Source of the DNA: Allacma fusca
Taxonomy: Eukaryota > Arthropoda > Collembola > Symphypleona > Sminthuridae
Reading direction: 5' to 3'
Length of the DNA: 64,000 nt
Assembly (NCBI GenBank): GCA_947179485.1
Contig: OX359246.1
Location: 3,038,001 to 3,102,000 of the forward strand
Both the position numbers and the translations under genes were made by a program. The notes under the pieces were generated by a model. That model was not told the DNA's origin. It saw nothing but the letters and a program-made list of their open reading frames with translations, and did no database searches. This document shows, in pieces, positions 21,720-32,972 of the stretch (positions within the stretch are counted from its first letter, which is position 1; every line of letters begins with the position of its first letter).

Positions 21720-22363
21720 TTATTTTTGATTAATAAATACAATGCAATCTGGATCAGGAAATACATTGCTTCTGAGTCTATAATTATCATTTTGAGTCTG
21801 ACTGCAATCAATCATAAGGTATCCATGAGGAACTGAAATACACTCCTTATATGCATCTTCCATGAGCGCATGTTTTTTCCCACAGTTCATTTGACACCCA
21901 ATCTTATTCACAACTTGAGTTTCCCTCGGATTTTTGAATAAACAAATATACTTGGCATTGGTTGTTAAAGCCCATCATGGAAAAAGTTTTGCGTTATGAA
22001 AATAATGGAACAATTTCTGTGATGGCTACCTCTAACAAAAGCCTGCATGACATCTTTCGACTTTGAAGCTTCTTCCATTAGATCGTCTAGTATATAAAGA
22101 TGCGGGGTTAGTATATCGTTGCCGTACTCTGTAGGTAATCCATGATGAAACTGAATTTCTGGGAATTCCTTCTTCATTGAAGCAAATTCATGGGGTTGGT
22201 CAATACCATAGCAATACACGAGATGTTCTATATTCGGGAAAATGATTTCATTCCTTCGAGATATAATGCTTTTAGTAAGCTGCGATTTTCCGCTCATTGT
22301 AGGTCCCGAAATAACAAAGTTAAATGGTGCATGAAGAGTGTAGTCAAATGTAGGTGCGTCCAT
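21720..22363 (-). pseudogene. A32/FtsK-HerA-type packaging ATPase (frameshift)
   Basis: Reading leftward from ATG at 22,363: Walker A GPTMSGKS (residues 20-27), Walker B HLYILDDL (88-95), then the FITQN sensor-like segment (122-126). The frame is lost near 21,965. The C-terminal region (FKNPRE, then KECISVPHGYLMIDC and YRLRSNVFP) is read in another frame to a stop at 21,720. These are the hallmarks of the packaging ATPases of Polinton-like and related DNA viruses, which drive genome entry into the capsid. One indel accounts for the break. It lies head-to-tail with the DNA polymerase remnant on the minus strand and converges on the zinc-ribbon gene. Confidence 0.75.
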
Positions 22364-22438
22364 GATGAAGTAAATAAGTATAATGATTGAATTGAAAAGG
22401 ATTTTGTTTTTATTTACACATTTACAAACTACATCAAT

Positions 22439-23910
22439 TTACACACTTAAATTATACACATCTTCATTTTTTAAAACATTAGCAAAATTATTATAATGTA
22501 CAATATCCTTATAACCATATGCTAAACTATTCGTAAAATTACTGTGATATCTTTTATTATCAAAAGCATTTAACCCATGTTTCTGTTCATTAGTGTTATA
22601 TAATCTATGACCTAAAGAACCTATTTTTCTATATTTAACATGCATAGTTTCACACGACTCTTTTAATACCTTATCATAATCACTAAATGACTGATAGTTT
22701 TTAACATAAGATTTTGGAATACCCTTAGCTTTCTTATCAACCATACCATCACTAGTTAAATACGCATACATCTTAGCTTTTAAAAATCTAAATGACTTAA
22801 TTGGATGTCCTGCGCTGACATCCTTCATAACACCTCTAACCTTTTTATTATCATCTACAAAAAACTTCGCCATTCATGGCAGTCAACAGTTGGTGATCTT
22901 TCCTCATATCTTTATATACGTCTAAATTATGATTAGGACTAGTTATACTTACCATTAAACTATCTGTATCCGTACCAACTAATTGTACTTCACAGTTGTT
23001 TTCACAATTGTACTTTTTCTTTAGATAATTATAATAAAAATCATACATTATAATTTTACTGATATCTAAGAAAGAAATACCCGTGTAAAAGGGTTTATTC
23101 AAGTACACGCTACTTTTCCCCATGACAAATAAAGCAATATTAGGAGTAATCATAATGATATCCTTCAAAGAAGACTTTCGGGAAAAATTTAAAACTCGAT
23201 TTTTAAAAATAGAATTTGAATTTTTATTTTTAGTTAAAATGTGAATCCTTGTTCTATTTCTAACCTGCTCTATAGACTTCCCAATGCAAGCGTTTACGCA
23301 TAACTTATAAAAATCTTTCTCAAATTCAGATGTAGCAGGTTTCCTACGCTCGGTAAATAAGTCAATGAAACATCGCAACCAATCAGACTGCTCAAATTTT
23401 AAAATTCTATGGACCCTATCTAGCGACATTCCTAATTCAATATACTTTTTAAGTGTCCTATATAATGAATCACATATTTAATCTTTGGATTCAAATCCGC
23501 AACCAGCTTGCCAACTTTCATTAAACCATAGGGTAAGTTTAAGTCATTTTGCATATCGACTTGGTGAGCAGACATTTCGCTGACATCCACGCATCGTTTT
23601 AGCGGTGCAAGTGGGTAGTCATTGAAATATTCATGCTTGTCCTCAGGCACAGAAAGATCTACCTAAAAAAGTAGCCTTCCTGCCCATCATCAGGCAAGTT
23701 CATAAAATTATCACTTTGGGACAAATACAAAACTTCAGAGTCTGAGAGCCAAGCAAAGTTTTTTGTAGGTAGATGAGAATCCATTGCCTTTGCGTACAAT
23801 GCGTTCGCATCCCAATACATAATGTATTCACATGTATATTGTTACCTGGGAAGATTCTTCTCGTCTTGCCACATAAATCCGACCCCTGGTAGTAGAATAA
23901 TGTTTCAGTA
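22439..23910 (-). pseudogene. Protein-primed family-B DNA polymerase, C-terminal part (broken)
   Basis: On the minus strand the polymerase core motifs appear in order: motif A as DANALYAKAM (about 23,790-23,810), the KCVDVSEMSAHQ palm region, RVHRILKFEQSDWL, motif B as KLCVNACIGKS (about 23,300), motif C as GTDTDSL (about 22,975), and the thumb-side segment to a stop at 22,439. The DTDS triad is characteristic of Polinton/adintovirus-type polymerases. At least three indels (near 23,655, 23,430 and 22,860) and a TAG/TAA upstream of motif A break the frame. The exonuclease domain and terminal-protein region are absent: at about 23,910 the sequence changes to a host flank block (TAGACCACTACTAG). 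Confidence 0.75.
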
Positions 23911-23946
23911 AAGTAGACCACTACTAGCTTGGATGCCTGCCGGAAT

Positions 23947-25150
23947 GTGTATATCAGTGGTCGTCATGGGTACAAAAAGTTCGTTCCGGTTCCCGTTCCT
24001 GTTCCCGCTGAATGGGTACTCGCATTAATTGTTCCCATACCCGGACCCGTTCCCGTGGTAGTGGTAACAGTATTTTAGGTACCCGTTCCTATGAATTTAA
24101 TAAAAATTCGTACCTGGTCCCGTTCCTGTTCCCGTAAACAGTAATTAAAAATATTCTGGACCCGTACCCGTTCCCACATCTGATGTTCGCGGTCCCGTTC
24201 CCGGGTCCAAGTCGTGCTGTACTTATGTGGTAAAAATTACTATCAGAATTTCTGTAACTACCAAACCCTTCGTTTTGCAGATAAAAAACAGAAAATGTGC
24301 AGGGCGGCTAAATGCACAACTATAGCAAATGTAACAGCATAATAGCTAACTGTTAAATTCTTCAGAGATTATGTACCGAGCAGACCGAATAACAACACTA
24401 AAATGTCATACTGGGAAACGATGTAACAATGAATGGAGCATTGATGTTGCTTCTCCAACAATAAAATTGAATGTTGATGAGGGCTTCAAAATGGCACCTA
24501 ATATTTAGGATAAATTGCTGGCCCATAGATAATTTTCTGCATACGTAAAATATCTGAAAATGTATACCAGCAAGGATTAGTTTCCCTTTGTTAGTCTTAT
24601 TCGAGAAAAAAACATTTAATAAAATATAATTATAATATAACAATTAAAATTAATTAACATTAATTCGAGCAATCAATTTTTCAACAGTAAAATTTGCAAC
24701 AAAAGAATAAACTAATAATAATTATTTTAATATTTATTATATTAAATTGTAGAACTATTCTAGAAAATATCACAATTGTACTGAAAATGGAGTTTTAACA
24801 TAATCTTAAAGGCAAGGATATGTGTGTAGAAATTGCAGGAAAAAAAGAATACAATAGAATACGCAAATTGAATTGTTTACATAAGTACAATACTATTAAG
24901 TCTTCCAAGATCAATTTTGAGTGTGTTTCTTGAAGGCTGTAAAAGTACCCACTCGATCCCGACCAAATTGAAAATCTCTGTTCCTGTTCCCGCTCCTGTT
25001 CTCGGTGATCCGGTCCACCAGAGTGTGTTCCTGTTCCCGTACCCAAACAGGCTGGGAACAAAATATTTGTTCCCGTACCCGTTCCTGTACTCGTTCCCGT
25101 TACCATGTACCCGGGTTTTACCCGTTCCCGTGACGACCACTGGTGTATAT
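23947..25150. mobile_element. hAT-like element with GTTCCCG arrays, TSD GTGTATAT
   Basis: Element 23,955-25,142 (1188 bp) with 12-bp inverted ends CAGTGGTCGTCA / TGACGACCACTG. The flanks are identical 8-bp duplications GTGTATAT at 23,947-23,954 and 25,143-25,150. Arrays of GTTCCCG / CCCGTTCCTG / CCCGTACC words fill the first ~250 bp and the last ~180 bp, while the middle (24,240-24,960) is AT-rich and noncoding. No transposase is seen. It sits in a copy of the host 'beta' flank block just outside the viral polymerase remnant. A truncated relative is at 56,241-56,600. Confidence 0.9.
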
Positions 25151-25900
25151 ACATACACAATTTAAATGCAAATATTTTGAATACAAACCAAACCAGAAGT
25201 AGTTTAATCAAGAATGAACAATAGAGATGTTTGCGTAAACAAGTTGTTATATTAAAAACATGCTTCCATGATTTTTCCGGCGGTTTCCACTGTTCTCACA
25301 ATCAGTTTAGACTCCTACAAAAAAATATGTGCTTGTGTAAGAGTGTTATCGATCCCTTGGATGAAAACTAATAAACAAGTAATTCATTAAAAAAAATAAA
25401 CATACTTGGATGTGGAGAGTAGGTAAAGAGGCTGCATATGTTTATTGAAACAGCAAGGCTTATTAACTATGTACAAATCACACACCTTGAAAAACGCATT
25501 TCAGGTTTACTGTATCGTCATGTGTAAATCATGTACCTTCAAACAGCCCTTTGTCCATGGAGTATAATTATTACAATTGTTGTAACAGCTAAGCATTTAA
25601 CCATGTAGTAGTTAAAATTACTTGTAAAACTTTATCTGTACTCTTGTGTACGAGAGCATACTCAAAAATGCAATAAACATACATACATACATAACAGCAA
25701 GCATAATTTAAACAATTTGTTCTCCTCGCCTCATGTTCTTTAGGACATCCACAGTTTTTACTTTAGATATCCATTAAATAACTTGATTGTGCGCATATAA
25801 GCATGTTATTGTGTCTTCAACAAATTAAATTAACCATACTCATCGGGTTAGAAATATTAATGGTTGTTCGCAAAAGAAATAATAGTAGCAATTCCTATTA
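25151..25900. repeat. Flank block 'beta', continued
   Basis: Continues the block interrupted by the element to its left: AAATATTTTGAATACAAACC, GAAGTAGTTTAATCAAGAAT, ACAGCCCTTTGTCCATGGAG, AAGCATGTTATTGTGTCTTC and ATACTCATCGGGTT. It corresponds to 6980-7720 and 61,470-62,200. No coding frame is conserved. Confidence 0.6.
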
Positions 25901-26333
25901 AATTAAGTCATAGAAGAGTAACGTCTGACTAAGCATTGATAATATTACACGAATTATTTATTATACAATCTGAATGTTATTGTAAGATGATCGGCATTGA
26001 CCATGCATCGACACTTGTTATGAAAAGTGCCAACATAACAGATTCTTAGTTCAAGATGTAAAGCGGATTTCTCAAGTAAGTGTGAAATCCTAAATAAAAT
26101 GTTATTGTGAAAGTACACTACGCGTTTTACTAAAATGTGGAAATAATCAACAATGTGTCGTGCAACACGTTTTATATTGTTATTGAAAACACGATCAAAT
26201 GGCCTAGTGTTATGACTGTATTGACATTTTAGATTGTTATATAAAGAAATATAAGTTTATGCGATTATAAACTTCAGCCGTGTTACTTACACCGACGGTA
26301 TAATACTCTTCTAGTAGCATATTGTTACGTATT
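25901..26333. other. No gene recognised
   Basis: AT-rich sequence with no supported reading frame or repeat relation that I can see. Confidence 0.5.
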
Positions 26334-26835
26334 AAGCATTAAAGGCGAATAACCAAGTCAGCAAGTACAAAGGACAAAGTCAAGCGTATGTGCAAAGCTG
26401 ATGCAGGGAAACAAACGGAAGTTGAGCAATAGATTAGGTCCGTAAGATAGTTATAAGATGATGAAATAGAAATCGATTATTTTATAAACAATAATGTTAG
26501 ATAGATAAACGTAGAGAAATCACGAGAGTTCTAAGTCTTCAACGGGAAAACATCTCCCACACTAGAACCCAGGATTGTCTGGGGCCGTTGCAGCCGGAAT
26601 GGATCCCATTTTAACTTCAAGGCAATTCCTACGAACTGGGGGCTAGCAGAAAAGACAGTTTTCAGGAATGGAAACCTACAATTTGGATATCATTTTTATG
26701 TTTTAAACGTATAAATTTATAATGAATATAGAATGAACTATGTGAATTGGCATGGTTTTACAGTGAATAAACATAACCTACAAACAGAAACGTATACAGC
26801 AAGTCTCATCAGCGAACCAGGCATCACAACATCTT
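26334..26835 (+). repeat. LTR-like fragment starting TGTTACGTAT
   Basis: Starts with TGTTACGTATTAAGC and ends near CATCACAACA, with TTATTTTATAAACAATAAT, a GC-richer middle and an AGTGAATAAACATAAC stretch towards the 3' end. This shares landmarks with 2556-3055. The following 200 bp (26,840-27,050) are more GC-rich (GGTCGGGGACCTGCGGATGA) and could be the start of an internal leader. I could not identify a primer-binding site with confidence, so it may be a solo LTR. Confidence 0.4.
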
Positions 26836-27075
26836 GTCTATCGCTAGTAGGGAATGATACGTTCGAACCGGGATGCATCTGAGACCCTGACCTTTACATA
26901 AAGGCCGGGGCAGATATAACACGGCGTTTTGGCCAGGACTTCGGTGTTTTGGGTAAGGAACCGGAGTATCCAAAGGTCGGGGACCTGCGGATGACCCTGA
27001 ATCGAAAAGACGTTTTATAGCAAACGACTCGGATTAATTAGTCTCTCTGGATGGAAATATGGCCTCTAACGACGG

Positions 27076-27953
27076 GTTATATGTAGTGGTCGGACTGGTT
27101 CAGTTTGGTTCAAAAAAATCAATTCAATTCGGTTTATACGTTGAATTGAATTGAACGAGAACGGTTTAATTCAGTTTGACAAATTTCAGTTTAATTCAAT
27201 TCAGTTTTAGTCTACGAACTGAACTGAACCACGAACCATTCAGTTCAAGCGCGAAAAGCAGAATTCCGACGATTTGTGTTCGATAACGTTTGGTCACGGT
27301 AACGCTTTTACCAGTCTTACAATTTTCCAAAGTGGACCTCGGATATCGATCGTTTTTAACTTAAAAGGAGGACACTTTATAGGCTTTTTATTTTTCGGCG
27401 TTTACAAGTTATATTGTCATAATTATATGAACAAAAATCTGGGATTAAAGTGAAATAATCTTTTTTAATGGCTCAATATGTTTAATCCTTCTCTTTAAGC
27501 ACATTTTCCTCTGAACTAAAATGATTCGTAGATTCTGGTTCTTATCATATAATTTTGGGAACACGATATTTTGAGTGCCAATATGAATTATGAAATATGA
27601 TTCCCCAATCAATAATATTTATCACTAAATTATTGCTTAGAAATACTTACTATAACTTACTTTAAATATTTTACTAGTATGTTACGAAAATTGCATATCG
27701 TTGCCAATTTTTTTACAACTATAGTTGCATGCCTGTAGTCTTGTTATTTAGATGGTAATAAGGGGCATTAACGAATCGTTTGAATTGCAGTTCACATTCT
27801 GCAGTTCAGTTCAATTCACACGGGTGAACTGAACCACCCAGTTCAATTCATCAAGTAAACTGAATTGAAATAAAATGGAACCAAACTGAACCGAATTGAA
27901 TTGAATTGAAAATTTCGGTTCTGAACTTAACTGGTTCGACCACTAGTTATATG
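27076..27953. mobile_element. hAT-like element with GAATTGAA arrays, TSD GTTATATG
   Basis: Element 27,084-27,945 (862 bp). Inverted ends are TAGTGGTCG...(left) and CGACCACTA (right). Exact 8-bp duplications GTTATATG lie at 27,076-27,083 and 27,946-27,953. The first ~170 bp and last ~170 bp are arrays of TTCAATTC / GAATTGAAC / GAACTGAAC words; the centre is ordinary AT-rich DNA without coding. The end differs from that of the GTTCCCG element by one base in nine (TAGTGGTCG against CAGTGGTCG), so the same or a related transposase could recognise both. Confidence 0.9.
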
Positions 27954-29205
27954 TATGTATAATACCAAACCAGGGCACCAGAAACTTCGAGACAAAGGAA
28001 AATATAAACAAACATATACATCTCTTCGAAAACAAATTGGACATCATTGCACGTGCTTCATGAATCCTAGTCCAGCAATATAATAGGAACTATTGTTAGA
28101 ATGTTGCAAAAGCGTGACTAGTTATTTAGAACTTTTATTTCTGGAAACGTTTAGGGGAAAAGGAGCATCTAAAAAGGTGTGAACAATTTTTCTTAACTTA
28201 TAAATTCACCGCTGGGGCTATGTATCATTAATTATGTAAGTAAGTTACGAGGAGCATATTATGTTTGGAGTAATTAACCAGAGGTTGTGTAAATCATATT
28301 CTTAAATTAGAAAATGGTGCACGGATTTGTAAGTTCGGTTTTCAGAAATTGCATGGTATGTATACGTACATATTTGTTCGCCGCAAATTCATCTCTTCCA
28401 ATAGAAAACTCTTTTTCTATCTTTTTAGACGTCCAGACTGGCCGGATTGAGCGCTAGGCATTATCAGTGTATGTAACGTAAATATTACTTCTCCGGCTGA
28501 TAGCCCGACGGATTGCCAGCAGTATAGAAAATAGTCTTCCAACGGCGTAATTTCAGTAAAATTTTCAAAGGGCCCAGTAATGAGCGTTAAAATTTCTCAA
28601 AATCTATTCCCGAAAATTTACTTTAAAATTATTTAGTGCTCTGCAGGGGTGTAGTGCCAAAGATATTTATAAATTCTTTCAAAGTTCAAAATTAATTGTT
28701 AAAAGTATACGATGACTTAAAAATACTTTCAAGTACAAGTTAAGAGCTTAATATGATCTATCTTTCATTTTGAATATTTAATTATTCAAAAATAATTTTT
28801 TGTTCATTTTTTATATTTACATATTTCGTCTTCTATGTATAAGCCATTTGAAAGGCCGAGTTATGAGCGCAAATGTTTTTTTAATTTTCTTTTGACCTCC
28901 AGATTATATAGTTAAGACGCCCAAGGTTAATGAGGCAAATAATTAAAACTTTTTTCTACAAATTACTTTTTTTGTCTGATGTATCAGGTTTACACGGGTA
29001 AACATATAAATCTATCTCAAACTTTTTCGCAATTTCTCCTCCATTGTTTTCATTTTTCTACCAGGAGGGCCGGATTGACCACGGGGTAATCCGAGAATTA
29101 ATTTATCATGGTTGTGAAAATGTAGGAAATTAAAATTTTATACTGAAAGGCCGGATTGCAAATGTTTTCGCGTTTTTGTTTTTGTTTTCGTTATTTTAAA
29201 ACACA
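27954..29205. other. No gene; recurring GGCC-rich words
   Basis: No coding region is supported. Words of the type AAAGG(C/G)CC(G/C)...ATGAGCG / GGCCGGATTG occur at about 28,439, 28,567, 28,850, 29,068 and 29,148; three of them are spaced roughly 285-300 bp apart. This could be a very degenerate tandem repeat upstream of the copia-type remnant. Confidence 0.3.
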
Positions 29206-29209
29206 AATT

Positions 29210-29575
29210 TAGAAGCAGCCATGTGTGGCACTGTCCTCAACAGAGGCGGAATATATAGCCCTAAATGTTGGTGCAAAAGAAGTTGAGTGGCTCCAAACTT
29301 TTATGTCTGAGCTGACGTTCCCTCAACCCGAACCCACAACAGTTTTTGTTGACAATCAAAGCGCGATCAATTTATCGAAAAATCCAGAAATGCATTCACG
29401 CACGAAGCACATTAATGTGCGCTACCACTTAACCCGCAACCTAATAGAACAATGTGAAATTTCAGTTACATACATCCCGACGACGGAACAATTGGCCGAC
29501 AGCTTAACAAAACCACTAATGAAGACCAAACTAGTCGAAAATCGAAAAGAGTTGGGTCTCCACGAGACAGTTACT
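29210..29575 (+). CDS. Ty1/copia-type RNase H, C-terminal part of pol
   Basis: The frame enters with KQPCVALSSTEAEYIAL, the standard copia RNase H motif. It continues through VFVDNQSAINLSKNP, HSRTKHINVRYH, a VTYIPT segment and QLADSLTKPL, the usual end of copia polyproteins. Everything upstream (gag, protease, integrase, RT) is missing, and a TAG lies in frame just before the Lys-Gln start, so the element is 5'-truncated here or joined to foreign DNA at about 29,208. The frame does not stop at the expected end of RNase H but runs on into an envelope-like gene. Confidence 0.85.
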
Positions 29576-31163
29576 CCATGGGAAAATCTATCAAGACTAT
29601 CTCCCTGGACAGTAATAACCCTACTTTTAATGTTCATGCTAAGCGCATGTGCAGACCCATTGCCAGGTTCCCCTGTAATTTGGCATAAAAGCACGACCCC
29701 GATTACCGTTGGGCATTATCAAGTGAACCTTAAAGTTAATTTTGTCAGCCCTTGCGACATTCTAACTGAGACAAATATGCACTCTGATCTCTTGCTATTA
29801 GCTCAAAGCAGGTGCAAAGAATTATATCAGGAGCTTTTTATTGATGAATTAGGGAAAATGTGTCAACGTAAGAATTATACCGAGGTTACAGAACGAAAGA
29901 AGCGAGTTTGCGACCTCATAATTGGGTTAATTATAATTGCGGTAATTGCAAGTGCATAAATTGGTATCGCAGGCACAACCATTGCCGTCATAAACTCCAA
30001 CCGCATAGATTCCGTGGAAGACCGAGTTTCCGCTGAGGAGAATATTTTGAACAGCGTGCAAGAACAGGTGAAGAAAAACATGGATAATATCAAGATACTC
30101 CAAACAAATTTTGATGCAACATTACGAGACTTAAGCTCACTTCAGGCTGATCATGATGAGCTGAAGGGGAAGATAGTTGGAAAAACCTTCGCTATCTCAT
30201 ACCTCACAAACCGACTACTCACCGCCAAATCGGTCATCCGCAAAGCACATCGGCAATGGAAGCAAGGCCATGTTAATGCAGATTTCTTGATTATTTTAAT
30301 TACAGCTTACGTTGCGGCGACTTGTGTCCTTTGCATCTAGCTCGGCCACAGAAATGTGTAATCTCTGAAGATGGTACAAAAATGTACATGGACTTTGCCC
30401 TGCCCATGATTAGTCAAGATCTAACCTTAGTTGAAGCGAAGCGTCCCAACTCATGGCTCGAAAAGGAGATGAAACGTGTACTACTATAAAGTATGTAGGA
30501 CCGAAAAATGCAATTCTCTCTCAATCGGAGCATTGTGTTCAAACCGTAAACGTGGACCAGACAACCAGATACGACCACATCCTAGCGCCTGTCAAGGGAT
30601 GCCTACCACATATGGAGGGCGTTAACGATACCAAGTATTTCATCCGTTCTCATTGTGAGAAACAAAGGCCTCTTGATGAACAAAACTTCGTCCAGATCAA
30701 ACCATATAATGGTTTTTACCATGTGTATTATCTGGAGTCGAACCTAACTGTTGAAGGAAGCCCCGGCAAATGCTCAAACAATGTGATGGTCATCACCATG
30801 AAGACAAACTTTCGAATTAATGACATGTAATTTGAAGGAAGCCGAATTAGTACAGTTCACCATGAGTCTCTAGATCATGCTTTTATAATGCAAACAAATT
30901 GGCATTTAAAACCCAATGTCAATTGGACCGCATTGATGGTAGACACTGATCACAGTGACTTCAAAGTAACAAAACTGAATGAACATAAGTTTCACAGTGT
31001 TAGTAATTATTATTCTACTTTGGCATGCATAGTTACTATTGTAATTTTGTTGATTATCATTGTATGTCTCTGCAAAAGAAAACAAAGTTCACATAGACAG
31101 ATATCTGTTATTGCCAGACCATTAACAGAATCGTATGATATGACTCAAGTGGTAACTCTGTAA
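29576..31163 (+). pseudogene. Envelope-like glycoprotein downstream of copia RNase H (broken)
   Basis: Directly continuous with RNase H. A hydrophobic signal-like segment (SPWTVITLLLMFMLSACA) is followed by an ectodomain-like part with several Cys residues, then a furin-type RKKR at about 29,900 and a hydrophobic segment ending at TAA 29,957-29,959. In the same frame beyond the stop lies a heptad-rich helix (about 30,010-30,200). After a frame change, a second Cys-rich part (30,453-30,830, ending in TAA) leads to a transmembrane anchor (IVTIVILLIIIVCLC) and a short cytoplasmic tail ending at 31,163. The order signal, cleavage site, fusion-like segment, coiled coil, anchor is that of class-I fusion glycoproteins. 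At least two stops and one frameshift make it inactive. Confidence 0.65.
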
Positions 31164-31169
31164 GCTTAT

Positions 31170-31610
31170 AATGATTCAAATTCGATTGTTATGTTAAAAC
31201 GGAAAATGTTTTTGATCTTATGAAATATAGGATTAGTTTTATTACTAAAACCTTTTTTTTTGCTAATTTTTAAATTAGAGATTGAGGGAAGGTGTGAGTA
31301 AACATTGATGACTCGACTTCTGTATCCTAGGTATACATGTTAAGTTGATAAGCAATCTCCACTTTAAAACTATTTCTAGTGAGTCCGTGTGAAGAACCTA
31401 TGACTAAATGTACTTTCTTATAAGATTATTCTGGACAAATGACTCACTAGTCCATGCTCCATTCTCTAGCTGGTTACTCATTTGAGTCCTATATAAGACC
31501 AGCTTTCTAGACTGTTAAGTGAGTAATTTTCCCAAACTGTTACTCTGCCCAACTCTGCTTCAGTTATAGTATTATATATTGTTGTTTAATAAATCATTAT
31601 ACTTTTAAGT
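31170..31610 (+). repeat. Probable 3' LTR of the copia/env element
   Basis: Downstream of the envelope-like gene. A TATA-type CTATATAAGACC lies at about 31,487 and an AATAAA at 31,588, about 100 bp apart, as expected for U3-R of an LTR. Repeated GACTCACTAG / GTGAGTCC / AGTGAGTAA words lie in the U3-like part. The 5' partner is absent from the window, so the boundaries cannot be confirmed. Confidence 0.45.
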
Positions 31611-32490
31611 GTCTAGAATCGATATTACAAATTCGTGCTATTCATTTAATCACAAAGTTCATATGTTTCTTCAAGCAGTCCTCCACGTGTGGAGTGAAAT
31701 GATTATAATTAACGTAAACTTTAAATCAAATTATGAGATTATTTCTCTTTGCTCCGTGTTCACTAGTTTCGATGTAGAGATCTACTTAATAGCTAGGTTG
31801 TGCTTATGTTAGGATGTTGTCATGCCTAAATTAAATTGAACAACTCACTGAAATCGAATTTTGAATTAATTGATGTGTATGAAACAAATTCTGGGAACAT
31901 GCATTCTCAAATTCTTTGTGTCGGTCGAAGCAATAAGCTGTACTGAAGTGCCCAAATTTACGATCGTGGACTTTATCAGAGCAAAGCTATTGTCCCATCA
32001 AGAGTGGTCATTAACATGTGTTGCCTACGTAGCCGTATGTGGTAAATTTAGCTTCTGACATCCTAATATTTGCATCAGCGACCTGGATCTGGATCCATAC
32101 TGCATTTAAGGTCATGATGCTCAAAAGCGGGAGGCACAGTTTGTATTTTGAGAATCTTTCTGTTCTCTTACAACATGTTTTTAGAAATGTTTTTGATGCT
32201 CGTGTAAGTAAAACTGCAGATGTTGCAGGCATAAATCGTGAGCAAGGTAAGAGAAATTATATTTCAATTAACGAATTTTACGGTTTTGAATTTTAGGATG
32301 ACGTCATTTTATCATGAAAAGCCGGAGCACTATTTGAAAACTTTGAGATTCTTGCAAATGTTGGGTTTCATTTTCATCAACTAGCATTCCCATCATCATT
32401 TAAAAATAATTCACAATCTTTCCAATCAAAATTCCCGTCACCAATTTCCTATTTCTACCTAATTCCTCTACAAGACGTCAAACCCCTACT
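31611..32490. other. Flank-block fragment and possible lone exon
   Basis: 31,640-31,850 carries the CAAGCAGTCCTCCACGTGTG and AATAGCTAGG...TGTGCTTATGT landmarks of the 'beta' flank block. An open stretch at about 32,039-32,247 ends in a donor-like GAGCAAG/GTAAGA. It reads ILIFASATWIWIHTAFKVMM, and is hydrophobic at the start. It might be an exon of an unidentified gene, but without partners I cannot support a call. Confidence 0.3.
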
Positions 32491-32972
32491 GAGAGGAGTG
32501 TATAAGATTATTTGTTAATGTTATCCTAGGTTTAGGGTATTGGTTTGTGTGTGAGGATGCGGTACTGGTGAGTGCTTAAGTGTATGTGTAGTGTAAGAGT
32601 GAGAAGAGCAATTTAGTGAATAAAGTGGGAGAACCCTGCCAACCGTCAAACGAAGAGGACGTGTACTTTATTTTGGAAGCATATCCCACCATAGTTTAGG
32701 CATAGTTTTAAGTTAGTAATTTAGGAATTAGAGTTTAAGTATAATTTAGGAAAAAGCCTGGGTGCTCACTATGGTGGGTTATGCTTCCCAAATAAAGTAC
32801 TCGTCCTCTTCGTTTGATGGTTGGCAGGGTTATCCCACTTTATTCATTAAATTACTCTTCCCACTCTCACACTACACGTACACTTGCGCACTCACCAGTG
32901 CCGCATCCTCACACACAAACCAATACCCTAAACCTAGGATAACATTAACGTATTCTTTTACAGTCCTCTCAT
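32491..32972. repeat. Inverted repeat of LTR-like sequence (~205-bp arms)
   Basis: Arms 32,491-32,695 and 32,769-32,972 are reverse complements with scattered mismatches around a 73-bp spacer. The left arm contains GTTAATGTTATCCTAGGTTT, GGATGCGGTACTGGTGAGTG and GTGAATAAAGTGGGA (a poly(A)-type signal); the right arm shows the same text on the opposite strand. A third partial copy is at about 51,131-51,215. The right arm is oriented like the minus-strand retroelement that follows and is probably its 3' LTR; the left arm would be a second LTR inserted head-to-head. Confidence 0.6.

Noticed and set aside
24877-25211. Gly/Thr-rich open frames across the GTTCCCG array on both strands
   Set aside because: Translation of the transposon's word array; no coding meaning.
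25680-25700. ACATACATAC microsatellite; similar short runs at 6,990 and 52,370
   Set aside because: Ordinary simple repeats within AT-rich flanks.
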